Of a stretch of 15,712 bases of DNA, positions 9,102 to 15,712 are shown in pieces. Made by a program: the position numbers and the translations under genes. Within the stretch, counting starts at the first letter, position 1. Each line of letters starts with the position of its first letter. The stretch spans positions 1 to 15,712 of the forward strand of contig JBFGWM010000036.1 of assembly GCA_041588495.1 (NCBI GenBank). The letters are read 5' to 3'. Origin of the DNA: JBFGWM01 sp041588495 (GTDB taxonomy: Bacteria > Pseudomonadota > Gammaproteobacteria > Pseudomonadales > JBFGWM01). Under the pieces are notes generated by a model. It did no database searches, was not told the DNA's origin, and saw only the letters and a program-made list of their open reading frames with translations.

Positions 9102-9824
9102 CTAAGCTGCGGCATCCGGCGCTCCGAAAACCACGGTATTTCCCGACGATTCCCCAACGGCCTGCAGGATTCGCAATTGCACGAGGCCAGGGTTCTTGTC
9201 CAGCATCTTTGCCGCATTGGCGAGATTACGCAGTGCAGCCGTTTCTCCGCGGGCCTTCTCCAGGGCGGCCTCACCTTCCTTGCGGGCATGCACCACCTGG
9301 GCGAAGGTCTCCTTGAGCCTGCCGGGAAACATCAGGTCTCGGATACTGACCGAGGCCAGGCCGAGGCCCAGGTCTCCGGCAGATTCCGCCGTTTTTTCCA
9401 GGAGTTTCCCCCCGAGCCCCTCACGATCCTTCAGGAGGGCGTCGATGTCAGCGGCCCCGATGATCTCGCGCAGGGCCACCTGCAACCTGAGGTACAGGGC
9501 CTCGACGAAACTCTGCACGCTGTTGACCGCCCTGTCCGGATCGACGACCGCGTACTCCGCGGCAACGGTGACCTTGAGCGATACGCCGTCCCGGGTCAGT
9601 ACTTCCTGGCCAGGCACGATCACAACGCGGGGCCGGACGTCGACCTTGTGGATGGTCTCGTGGAACGGCACGAACCAGTGGCGCCCCGGTTCCACCACGC
9701 CACGAAAACGGCCACCGACGTATCGCAACCCGCGTTCGTATTCGTACACCGTCACCACGCCGCCCCACCGGTAGACCAGGAACGCGACGCCGAGGCCGAT
9801 CGCCACGATCAACAACAATTCCAT
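9102..9824 (-). CDS. SPFH/band-7 (slipin/stomatin-like) membrane protein
   Basis: A 240-residue protein with one N-terminal membrane segment (about residues 2-19, MELLLIVAIGLGVAFLVYRW) followed by an SPFH domain: YERGLRYVGGRF, V-x-PGRHWFVPF, VDVRPRVVIVPGQEVLTRDGV, VAAEYAVVDPDRAV, and LRLQVALREIIGA. A charged, Ala/Glu/Lys-rich segment (HARKEGEAALEKARGE) is probably a coiled coil. A short C-terminal part ends with SSGNTVVFGAPDA, a common slipin ending. Such proteins form oligomers and organise membrane domains; the exact function is unknown. ATG 9824 has a perfect AGGAGG site six bases ahead. The frame is open further upstream to 10118, but that part is not protein-like. No NfeD-type protease gene, the frequent slipin partner, is adjacent. 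It ends 39 bases from the end of the convergent redoxin gene. Confidence 0.88.
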   Translation of the reverse strand: MELLLIVAIGLGVAFLVYRWGGVVTVYEYERGLRYVGGRFRGVVEPGRHWFVPFHETIHKVDVRPRVVIVPGQEVLTRDGVSLKVTVAAEYAVVDPDRAVNSVQSFVEALYLRLQVALREIIGAADIDALLKDREGLGGKLLEKTAESAGDLGLGLASVSIRDLMFPGRLKETFAQVVHARKEGEAALEKARGETAALRNLANAAKMLDKNPGLVQLRILQAVGESSGNTVVFGAPDAAA

Positions 9825-9830
9825 GCCCTG

Positions 9831-9836
9831 CCTCCT
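9831..9836 (-). promoter_or_regulatory. strong ribosome binding site of the SPFH gene
   Basis: The - strand reads AGGAGG with six bases to ATG 9824. It fixes the start and argues against the in-frame upstream extension. Confidence 0.8.
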
Positions 9837-9935
9837 GAATCGGATAGTGCCGCATCCCGGAAGACCCCGCGAAACCGGGCGGAGGTCTGAACCTGCAGGG
9901 CCCGGGCCGTGGTGCGTGACCGCTGGTCCCCCGGG

Positions 9936-10027
9936 TGCGGCGGTGGGGAGTTGAACCCCGGTGCTGACCATTGCCAGATGGGAACCGGTGCTACGCAAAG
10001 CGCCGGCAGCGATGCCGCCCGCGCCGC
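9936..10027 (-). other. tRNA-like or other structured RNA candidate (unconfirmed)
   Basis: On the - strand GCGGCGC (10021-10027) could pair in six of seven positions with CCGCCGC (9937-9943), closing a 92-base unit. A T-arm-like hairpin GGGG-TTCAACT-CCCC (9945-9959) lies where a tRNA would have it. Against a real tRNA: no T at position 8, no A14 or GG in the D-loop position, no clear five-pair anticodon arm, a mismatched first T-stem pair, and ACCC rather than ACCA at the end. In such GC-rich DNA some pairing is expected by chance. A degenerate tRNA, a stable small RNA or a structured leader are all open options. Confidence 0.15.
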
Positions 10028-10048
10028 AATCCCCGGCCCCCACGCAAG

Positions 10049-10077
10049 AATATAGGTTCATTCCCCGGCACTGGAAA
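10049..10077 (-). promoter_or_regulatory. putative promoter for SPFH gene or the RNA candidate
   Basis: On the - strand TTTCCA (10072-10077, four of six -35 matches), a 17-base spacer and TATATT (10049-10054, five of six -10 matches) lie directly after the pnp terminator. The start would be near 10042, about 15 bases before the tRNA-like unit and about 218 bases before the SPFH start codon. Confidence 0.4.
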
Positions 10078-10086
10078 ATCCGGGCG

Positions 10087-10115
10087 AAAAAAAAGAGGGC
10101 CGAGGCCCTCTTTTT
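10087..10115 (-). terminator. intrinsic terminator after pnp (bidirectional form)
   Basis: GAGGGC (10095-10100) and GCCCTC (10105-10110) form a perfect six-pair stem with a four-base loop. The - strand continues with eight T residues and has five A residues before the stem, giving a classic intrinsic terminator for the infB-to-pnp transcript. The + strand has a five-T run, so it could also stop + strand readthrough. Confidence 0.9.
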
Positions 10116-10212
10116 CACTAACTTCTACAACTTGTTACTTCCGCTGATTTCACAATCCTCAGCATGGCGGATCTTCGATCACGAAAGCCCCGCGCCGCGC
10201 CGGCCGCCCCGA

Positions 10213-10232
10213 ACCGGAATCGGGATTCCGGT
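10213..10232. repeat. perfect 20-base inverted repeat in the pnp 3' trailer
   Basis: ACCGGAAT (10213-10220) and ATTCCGGT (10225-10232) are perfect reverse complements around CGGG. It forms an eight-pair hairpin with a tetraloop in the RNA, between the pnp stop and the terminator. No T-run follows. It may stabilise the mRNA 3' end or bind a dimeric protein; neither is shown. Confidence 0.5.
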
Positions 10233-10267
10233 CCAGGATGCGGCCAGCAAGACCGGGCGTGATCCGA

Positions 10268-12391
10268 TCAGGACTCTGATTCGGCCTCGGACTCAGCCTC
10301 GGCTGCCTCTTCCAGAAGTTCCTTGATGCTGAGCTTGATCCGGCCGCGGCCGTCGACGTCGAGAACCTTGACCTGGATTTCCTGGCCTTCCTCGAGGTAG
10401 TCGGTGACCTTCTCGACTCGCTCCTTGGCGATCTGCGAGATGTGAACCAACCCGTCCTTGCCGGGAAGAATGGTCACGAACGCGCCGAAATCGACGATAC
10501 GTGCCACCGTACCGGTGTACACGCGACCGATCTCGGCATCCGCAGTGATCTCCTCGATCTGGCGACGCGCTTCCATGGCCGCCTCGCGGGACTCGCCGTA
10601 GATGCGGATGCTGCCATCATCCTCGATGTCGATGGAGGCGCCGGTCTCGTCGCAGATTCCGCGAATCACCGCACCGCCCTTGCCAATCACGTCGCGAATC
10701 TTGTCGACAGCGATCTGCATGCTGAACATGGTCGGCGCGTTGCCGGACAACTCCGGACGCGGCTCCGCGATCACCTGGCCCATCTCGCCGAGAATATGCT
10801 TGCGGGCCTCGAGCGCCTGGCTCAATGCCGTCTCCATGATCTCCTCGGTGATGCCGTCGATCTTGATGTCCATCTGCAGCGCGGTCACGCCCTTGTCGGT
10901 ACCGGCAACCTTGAAGTCCATGTCTCCGAGGTGATCCTCGTCACCGAGAATGTCGGTCAGCACCGCGAAGCGGTCGCCTTCCTTGACCAGGCCCATGGCG
11001 ATGCCCGCCACCGGAGCGGATACCGGCACACCGGCATCCATCAACGCCAGGCTGCCGCCACAAACGGTGGCCATCGAGCTGGAACCGTTGGACTCGGTGA
11101 TTTCCGAGACGACGCGCAGGCTGTACGGGAAGTCTTCCGGTGTCGGCAGCACTGCCTGCAGGCCGCGCCGCGCGAGGCGACCGTGGCCGATTTCGCGACG
11201 CTTCGGACCGCCCATGAAGCCGGTTTCCCCGACACAGTAATGCGGGAAGTTGTAATGCAGCATGAAGGGATCCTTGCGTTCCCCCTCCAGGGCATCGATG
11301 ATCTGCGCATCCCGTGCGGTACCGAGGGTCACGGTCACCAGGGCCTGGGTTTCGCCACGCGTGAACAGCGCTGACCCGTGGGTCTTGGGCAGGACGCCGG
11401 TCTCGATGCGCAGCGGGCGCACGGTGCTGGTGTCCCGGCCATCGATCCGCGGTTCGCCATTGAGCACGCGTTCGCGGACGATTTCCTTTTCCAGCTTGGC
11501 GAAGATCTGGCCCACGAGGTCCTTCGAGGGTGCACCCTCTTCCTCGCCGACAAACTTTTCCATGATCTGGGCACGCAGTTCGCCGAGGCGGTCCTGGCGC
11601 TGCATCTTGTCGGTGATCTGGTAGGCATCGCCGATCGCTGCGCCCACTTCAGCCTGGATGCTGGCCTTGAGTTCGCTGTGATCCGCCGGTTCGGGCAGTT
11701 CCCAGCGCGGCTTGCCGGCTTCGGCAACGAGCTCGTTGATCGCCCCGATCGCGACCTGCATTTCCTCGTGCGCATACAGTACGGCGCCGAGCATCTCGTC
11801 CTCGGTGAGCTCCTCGGCCTCGGACTCGACCATCAGCACGGCCTTGTCGGTACCGGCAACGACCATGTCGAGCAGGGACTCTTCGAGTTCGTCATAGCTC
11901 GGGTTCAGCACGTAGGCGCCGTCGATGTATCCGACGCGCGCGCAGGAGATGGGGCCAGCCCAGGGAATCCCGGAAATCGCCAGTGCCGCGGAGGTGCCGA
12001 TCATCGCCGCAATGGACGGGTCGGTGTTCTTGTCCGCGGACATGACGGTGGCGACAACCTGCACCTCGTTCATGAACCCCTTCGGGAACAGCGGACGGAT
12101 GGGGCGGTCGATCAGCCGCGAGGTCAGGGTTTCCTTTTCCGACGGACGTCCCTCGCGCTTGAAAAAGCCGCCCGGGATCTTGCCGGCAGCATAGGTCTTT
12201 TCCTGGTAGTGCACGGACAACGGGAAAAACGATTGTCCCGGAGTCGCCTCGCGGGCGCCGACGACGGCAACCAGTACCGACGTGTTGTCCATGGTGACCA
12301 GTACCGAACCCGTCGCCTGGCGGGCGATGCGTCCGGTCTCGAGCGTTACAGTCTGATCGCCGTAACTGAATTTTTTCGTGACTATGTTCAA
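10268..12391 (-). CDS. pnp: polyribonucleotide nucleotidyltransferase (PNPase)
   Basis: 3'-to-5' phosphorolytic exoribonuclease of the RNA degradosome or free trimer, in the cytosol. The 707-residue protein has the full layout: first RNase PH core (about 1-145, with TYAAGKIPGGFFKREGRPSE), an all-alpha linker, second RNase PH core (about 310-540), a KH domain (VIGKGGAVIR, about 560-610) and an S1 domain (about 620-690, VGRVYTGTVARIVDFGAFV). Asp486 and Asp492 in GDEDHLGDMDFKVAG fall at the same numbers as the catalytic aspartates of E. coli PNPase. A short acidic tail rich in Ala, Glu and Ser ends the protein. It starts with TTG at 12391, as in E. coli, behind GAGGT. It follows rpsO by only 72 bases. 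That gap looks too short for the long RNase III-cleaved hairpin described for the E. coli pnp leader. Confidence 0.97.
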   Translation of the reverse strand: MNIVTKKFSYGDQTVTLETGRIARQATGSVLVTMDNTSVLVAVVGAREATPGQSFFPLSVHYQEKTYAAGKIPGGFFKREGRPSEKETLTSRLIDRPIRPLFPKGFMNEVQVVATVMSADKNTDPSIAAMIGTSAALAISGIPWAGPISCARVGYIDGAYVLNPSYDELEESLLDMVVAGTDKAVLMVESEAEELTEDEMLGAVLYAHEEMQVAIGAINELVAEAGKPRWELPEPADHSELKASIQAEVGAAIGDAYQITDKMQRQDRLGELRAQIMEKFVGEEEGAPSKDLVGQIFAKLEKEIVRERVLNGEPRIDGRDTSTVRPLRIETGVLPKTHGSALFTRGETQALVTVTLGTARDAQIIDALEGERKDPFMLHYNFPHYCVGETGFMGGPKRREIGHGRLARRGLQAVLPTPEDFPYSLRVVSEITESNGSSSMATVCGGSLALMDAGVPVSAPVAGIAMGLVKEGDRFAVLTDILGDEDHLGDMDFKVAGTDKGVTALQMDIKIDGITEEIMETALSQALEARKHILGEMGQVIAEPRPELSGNAPTMFSMQIAVDKIRDVIGKGGAVIRGICDETGASIDIEDDGSIRIYGESREAAMEARRQIEEITADAEIGRVYTGTVARIVDFGAFVTILPGKDGLVHISQIAKERVEKVTDYLEEGQEIQVKVLDVDGRGRIKLSIKELLEEAAEAESEAESES

Positions 12392-12399
12392 CTTTGCTT

Positions 12400-12404
12400 A
12401 CCTC
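12400..12404 (-). promoter_or_regulatory. ribosome binding site supporting the pnp TTG start
   Basis: The - strand reads GAGGT, eight bases before TTG 12391. No ATG or GTG near the expected N-terminus offers a better start. Confidence 0.6.
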
Positions 12405-12463
12405 GGTTCAATTCCAACCAACCTTCTGTTCTTACGCTTAACGTGCTGTATCAAATCCCTCGA

Positions 12464-12733
12464 TCAGCGACGCAGTCCGAGACTGCTGATCAGCTTGGCA
12501 TACCGTTCCCGGTCCTTGCTTTTCAGGTAGTCCAACAGCTTGCGACGCTGGTTGACCATGCGAATCAGGCCACGCCGGGAATGGTGATCCCGGGCGTTGG
12601 AAGTAAAATGCTGCTGCATCTGTTCGATCCGGCTGGTGAGCAATGCCACCTGCACTTCCGGAGAACCTGTGTCGCCCTCGCCGGTCTTGAACTTGTTGAT
12701 GATTTCTACTTTCTCTTCTGCCTTCAAAGCCAT
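12464..12733 (-). CDS. rpsO: 30S ribosomal protein S15
   Basis: A primary 16S rRNA-binding protein of the small-subunit platform; it also makes a bridge to the large subunit. The 89-residue protein has exactly the E. coli length and the full family pattern: the N-terminal EKVEIINKFK, GEGDTGSPEVQVALLT, QHF-x(3)-A-x-DHHSRRGL, RMVNQRRKLLDYLK and the terminal SSLGLRR. The ATG at 12733 is preferred to upstream in-frame Met codons: AGGAG lies nine bases ahead, and the 14 upstream residues are not S15-like. It lies between truB (107 bases upstream) and pnp (72 bases downstream), the standard gammaproteobacterial order. In E. coli S15 represses its own translation through a leader pseudoknot; here the leader has a GGGG-CCCC hairpin, but I cannot confirm the same control. 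Confidence 0.97.
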   Translation of the reverse strand: MALKAEEKVEIINKFKTGEGDTGSPEVQVALLTSRIEQMQQHFTSNARDHHSRRGLIRMVNQRRKLLDYLKSKDRERYAKLISSLGLRR

Positions 12734-12742
12734 CTTGTCTTG

Positions 12743-12747
12743 CTCCT
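12743..12747 (-). promoter_or_regulatory. ribosome binding site of rpsO
   Basis: AGGAG on the - strand, nine bases before ATG 12733. It decides the start between several in-frame Met codons. Confidence 0.75.
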
Positions 12748-12768
12748 GAATATGCATTTTAAATTTAC

Positions 12769-12782
12769 GGGGCAATCACCCC
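12769..12782 (-). promoter_or_regulatory. small hairpin in the rpsO leader
   Basis: On the - strand GGGG-TGATTG-CCCC lies about 36 bases before the rpsO ATG and is followed by an A/T-rich stretch. It could be part of an S15-binding leader fold by analogy with E. coli, but the sequence does not show a pseudoknot clearly, and it is not a terminator (no T-run). Confidence 0.25.
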
Positions 12783-12840
12783 ACCCAGCACACGGAACCG
12801 CGCATACCTACAGTCCCGCACACATTTGTTACGGCAGTCT

Positions 12841-13779
12841 TCAGCCCAGGCGAACCAGTCGCCGTGGCGCAACCCTGCCATCCCCCAGCACCTCGCCGAT
12901 GCCAAGAAAAAACCTTTCGTTATCGTCGGACAGACCCCGGAGGCGCACCGGCCCCGCTTCGGGCAGGTCCGGGACGCGAACCGACTGTCCCTTGCGCACG
13001 AACTCCGTGCAGATTGCCGACAGGTCGACTCCCGGCCAGTGTTCGACCGACGAGTCGACCGGCAACAGGAAGCCGTCGAGGGCGTCCGTCCCGCCCGTTT
13101 CCAGGGCACTCTCGAGCGCCTCGACGGTCAGCATGGCGGACTCACGGTAAGGCCCCACCGCGACCCGGCGCAACTCGCTCACATGCGCCCCACAACCGAG
13201 CAACTCGCCGAGGTCCTCCACCAGCGTGCGGATATAGGTTCCCTTGCTGCAGGAGATCTCCATGCCGAGCATGCCATCGCCTACCGAGGTGACCTGTGCC
13301 TCGTGGATACAAACCGTGCGTTTTTCCCGTTCAACTTCCTCGCCACGCCGCGCGTACTTGTAAAGGGGCACGCCGTCGCGCTTGAGCGCCGAGTACATCG
13401 GCGGCATCTGTTCAATGTCTCCGGTGAAGTGCTCGTCGAGCAGTTCCTGGACCTGTGACCGGGTAATTTCGGGCACCGGTCTGCGGTCGATGACCGCACC
13501 CTCGCGATCACCCGTCTCGGTGCGGCTGCCAAGTGCCGCCACAACCCGGTAGCGCTTGTCAGAATCCAGCAGGTAACCGGAAAACTTGGTGGCCTCGCCC
13601 AGGCAAAGGGGCAACATGCCGGTGGCAATCGGGTCGAGACTGCCGGTATGCCCGCCCTTGCGGGCATCGAACATGAAGCGAACCCGTTGCAACGCCTGGT
13701 TGGAACTCAGACCCGCGGGCTTGTCCAGCAGCAGGATGCCGGAGACATCGCGACCCTTCCTCGAACTCCGCCTGCCCAT
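12841..13779 (-). CDS. truB: tRNA pseudouridine(55) synthase
   Basis: Converts U55 of the tRNA T-loop to pseudouridine and also acts as a tRNA folding helper. The 312-residue protein (E. coli 314) begins with a basic stretch and the GILLLDKPAGLSSN motif. The TruB signature GGHTGSLDPIATGMLP contains the catalytic Asp49. QMPPMYSALK, GVPLYKYAR, SCSKGTYIRTL and the tail PUA-type domain (FVRKGQSVRVPD onward) follow. ATG 13779 lies three bases after the rbfA stop, with AGGAAT just ahead, so it is translationally linked to rbfA. All key residues are present. Confidence 0.97.
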   Translation of the reverse strand: MGRRSSRKGRDVSGILLLDKPAGLSSNQALQRVRFMFDARKGGHTGSLDPIATGMLPLCLGEATKFSGYLLDSDKRYRVVAALGSRTETGDREGAVIDRRPVPEITRSQVQELLDEHFTGDIEQMPPMYSALKRDGVPLYKYARRGEEVEREKRTVCIHEAQVTSVGDGMLGMEISCSKGTYIRTLVEDLGELLGCGAHVSELRRVAVGPYRESAMLTVEALESALETGGTDALDGFLLPVDSSVEHWPGVDLSAICTEFVRKGQSVRVPDLPEAGPVRLRGLSDDNERFFLGIGEVLGDGRVAPRRLVRLG

Positions 13780-13782
13780 AGG

Positions 13783-14181
13783 CTATTCCTGATCCTCGCC
13801 GCGCGCTTTCTGGCGGTCCTGGTCACTACGCACAGCCGAATCGATCAGCGAGGACAGCTTGCGCCCGCGCTGCACGCTGCTGTCATAGTGAAAGCGAAGC
13901 CGCGGCACCATACGCAGGTTCATGCGCGAGGCCAAAGCGGTACGCAGGTAACCGGCGGCATGGGTAAGCACTTTCTCGGCCTCGGCGGCATGGGCATCGG
14001 CCTCATCGTCCGCAAGTACCGTGAAGTAAATGTCCGAATACGCCAGGTCGCGGCTGACCCGAACCTCGTTCAGCGTCACCATGCCGACCCGCGGATCCTT
14101 CATCTCGAACTGCAGCACTTCAGCGAGTTCGCGCTGGATCTGGTCGCCGACGCGCTCGGTACGGCTGTGACTGCTGCCCAT
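13783..14181 (-). CDS. rbfA: 30S ribosome-binding factor A
   Basis: A KH-type 16S rRNA maturation factor that acts late in 30S assembly and in cold adaptation. The 132-residue protein (E. coli 133) shows RTERVGDQIQRELAEVL at the N-terminus, the DPRVGMVTLNEVRVSRDLAYSDIY core, the LRTALASRMNLRMVPRLRFHYDSS segment with the family's P-x-L-x-F-x-D/Y-S pattern, and an acidic/basic tail. It starts at ATG 14181, 16 bases after the infB stop, and runs almost into truB. Confidence 0.95.
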   Translation of the reverse strand: MGSSHSRTERVGDQIQRELAEVLQFEMKDPRVGMVTLNEVRVSRDLAYSDIYFTVLADDEADAHAAEAEKVLTHAAGYLRTALASRMNLRMVPRLRFHYDSSVQRGRKLSSLIDSAVRSDQDRQKARGEDQE

Positions 14182-14197
14182 CTTCGCTCAAGGACCG

Positions 14198-15712
14198 TTA
14201 GAGGGACTTCGCCACTTCGAAGGAACGGTAGACTTCGATCTTGTCGCCCACCTTCACGTCGTTGTAGTTCTTCACCCCGATACCGCATTCCATGCCGGCG
14301 CGGACCTCGTTGATATCATCCTTGTACCGACGCAGGGATTCCAGTTCGCCCTCGTAGATCACCACGTCCTCGCGCAGCACCCGGATCGGCTTGCCCCGCT
14401 GCACAGCACCCTCGAGCACCATGCAACCGGCGATCTGGCCCAGCTTCGGCGAGCGGAACACCTCACGAACCTCGGCGACGCCGACAATTTCCTCGCGGAC
14501 TTCAGGCTCGAGAAGCCCTTCAAGACCACGCTTGACGTCATCAAGAATGTCGTAGATCACGCTGTAGTAGCGCATATCGAGACCCTCGGCCTCGACGATC
14601 TTGCGCGCAGTCGCATCCGCGCGAACGTTGAAGCCGATGATCATCGCCTGGGAGGCATGCGCGAGCGTGACATCGGTTTCCGTGATGCCGCCAACGCCGC
14701 CGGCAACCACGCGCACCTCGGCCTCGTCGCTGACAATCTCGGTGATCGCCGACTGCAGCGCTTCCAGGGAACCGCGGACATCGGCCTTGATGATCACGTT
14801 GAGCGCGCGTTTCTCGCCACTCTCCATCTGCTCCAGGAACGCGGCCCGGTGCGCCGCCGCCTGGTTGGACATCTTCTGGTCGCGCTGTTTCTGCTCGCGG
14901 AATTCGGCAACCTCGCGCGCGGTCTTTTCGTCCTTGACCACGGTGACCTCGTCACCCGCGCCGGGACAGCCGTTGAGGCCGAGCACTTCCACCGGCGTCG
15001 ACGGGCCCGCCGTGTTGAGGTTGTCACTGTTTTCATCGAGCATGGCCCGCACGCGTCCAAAACAGACTCCGGCAAGGAGCATGTCTCCCTGGCGCAGGGT
15101 GCCACTCTGTACCAGCACGGTGGCCACCGGGCCGCGGCCCTTGTCCACGCTGGACTCGATGACGACGCCGCGCGCCATGCAGTCGCTCGGCGCCTTGAGT
15201 TCCAGCAGTTCGGACTGCAGGAGAATGGCGTCGAGCAGGGCGTCGATACCCTCGCCGGTGTGGGCGGATACCGAGACGAACTGGGTGTCACCACCCCATT
15301 CCTCGGAGATCACGTCGCGCTGGGAAAGCTCGTTGCGGATGCGATCCACGTCCGCCTCCGGCTTGTCGATCTTGTTGACCGCGACGACGATCGGCACACC
15401 GGCGGCCCGGGCGTGCTGAATGGCCTCCTCGGTCTGCGGCATGACGCCGTCATCAGCGGCAACCACCAGCACGACGATGTCCGTGCACTGGGCGCCACGG
15501 GCGCGCATGGAAGTGAATGCCGCGTGACCGGGCGTATCCAGGAAGGTGATATCGCCGCGCTCGGTCTTCACCCGGTACGCACCGATGTGCTGGGTGATGC
15601 CGCCAGCTTCACCGCTGGCGACCCGCGACCGGCGGATGTGGTCGAGCAGGGAGGTCTTGCCGTGATCGACGTGACCCATCACCGTGACCACGGGGGCCCG
15701 CGGCTCGGAGTC
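14198..15712 (-). CDS. infB: translation initiation factor IF-2, C-terminal part (5' end outside window)
   Basis: GTPase that brings initiator fMet-tRNA to the 30S subunit and promotes subunit joining. About 504 residues are present, from just before the G domain to the end; the frame stays open to the window edge, and the variable N-terminal part is missing. GTPase motifs: G1 GHVDHGKT (residues 13-20 of this part), G2 GGITQHIGAY, G3 DTPGHAAF, G4 NKIDKPEAD, G5 SAHTG. Domain II (RGPVATVLV-GTL-GD), the linker EK-ARE-EFREQ and domain III and IV motifs (KADVRGSLEAL, GVGGITETD, GFNVRADA, VFRSPKLGQIAGCMV, LESLRRYKDDINEVRAGMECGIG) follow in order. The nusA gene normally lies upstream, outside this window. 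Confidence 0.97.
   Translation of the reverse strand, partial: DSEPRAPVVTVMGHVDHGKTSLLDHIRRSRVASGEAGGITQHIGAYRVKTERGDITFLDTPGHAAFTSMRARGAQCTDIVVLVVAADDGVMPQTEEAIQHARAAGVPIVVAVNKIDKPEADVDRIRNELSQRDVISEEWGGDTQFVSVSAHTGEGIDALLDAILLQSELLELKAPSDCMARGVVIESSVDKGRGPVATVLVQSGTLRQGDMLLAGVCFGRVRAMLDENSDNLNTAGPSTPVEVLGLNGCPGAGDEVTVVKDEKTAREVAEFREQKQRDQKMSNQAAAHRAAFLEQMESGEKRALNVIIKADVRGSLEALQSAITEIVSDEAEVRVVAGGVGGITETDVTLAHASQAMIIGFNVRADATARKIVEAEGLDMRYYSVIYDILDDVKRGLEGLLEPEVREEIVGVAEVREVFRSPKLGQIAGCMVLEGAVQRGKPIRVLREDVVIYEGELESLRRYKDDINEVRAGMECGIGVKNYNDVKVGDKIEVYRSFEVAKSL

Larger units (their letters stand above)
9825..10267. other. 443-base non-coding region between the SPFH gene and pnp
   Basis: I see no protein gene here. 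From right to left it holds about 150 bases of pnp 3' trailer with a perfect inverted repeat (10213-10232), an intrinsic terminator (10087-10115), a possible - strand promoter (10049-10077), a GC-rich stretch with a tRNA-like T-arm (9945-9959) and other small hairpins such as AGGT-TCAG-ACCT on the - strand near 9883-9894, then the SPFH ribosome site. The SPFH transcript, if started at this promoter, would have a leader of more than 200 bases, which is unusually long and structured. Confidence 0.6.

Noticed and set aside
9936..10027. A genuine tRNA gene
   Set aside because: Only the acceptor-like stem and T-arm fit; the D-arm, position 8, anticodon arm and CCA do not. It is kept only as an unconfirmed structured element.
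9825..10118. N-terminal extension of the SPFH protein by 98 residues
   Set aside because: A perfect AGGAGG precedes ATG 9824, the membrane segment begins right there, and the extension crosses the pnp terminator and is not protein-like.
12734..12775. Fourteen extra residues on S15
   Set aside because: They are absent from S15 proteins, and AGGAG lies just before the ATG at 12733.
11378..13150. Long + strand open frame of about 590 codons opposite pnp, rpsO and truB
   Set aside because: It crosses three well-identified genes and their gaps, has no domain-like pattern, and is best seen as a GC-composition shadow.

Overview
The window is GC-rich chromosomal DNA from a bacterium, almost certainly a gammaproteobacterium outside the Enterobacterales. 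Two conserved housekeeping blocks support this. The left block is folK, a deoxynucleoside kinase gene, panB, panC, panD, pgi and acs on the + strand. The right block is infB, rbfA, truB, rpsO and pnp on the - strand. From memory, the same backbone order (folK-panB-panC-panD-pgi-acs, then pnp-rpsO-truB-rbfA-infB) occurs in Pseudomonas aeruginosa. Lineage assignment below class level is not possible by eye.

Left block (1-6869, +): the tail of folK (folate synthesis), a deoxynucleoside kinase (nucleotide salvage), three pantothenate genes (panB, panC with a GTGA overlap, then panD behind its own likely promoter), glucose-6-phosphate isomerase, and acetyl-CoA synthetase behind a good sigma70-type promoter. 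A thiolase (6873-8057) starts three bases after acs ends. The pair can activate acetate and condense two acetyl-CoA to acetoacetyl-CoA. Pantothenate is the precursor of coenzyme A, so much of the left side concerns CoA and acetyl-CoA.

Middle (8058-10267): a small variable region between acs/thiolase and pnp. It holds a TfoX N-terminal-domain protein (-), a divergent exported thioredoxin-like protein with a CWNC motif (+), and an SPFH/band-7 membrane protein (-). A 443-base non-coding stretch follows. It contains a very clear intrinsic terminator after pnp, a perfect inverted repeat, a possible - strand promoter, and a tRNA-like fold of uncertain meaning.

Right block (10268-15712, -): the translation and RNA-decay cluster infB (5' end outside the window), rbfA, truB, rpsO and pnp, read right to left. 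It covers translation initiation, 30S maturation, tRNA pseudouridylation, ribosomal protein S15 and the exoribonuclease PNPase.

I found no mobile element, CRISPR array, rRNA or convincing tRNA, and no clearly new biological system. The points most worth checking are the structured RNA candidate downstream of pnp, the acs-thiolase pair, the kinase between folK and panB, and the gene content of the variable region between the two blocks.
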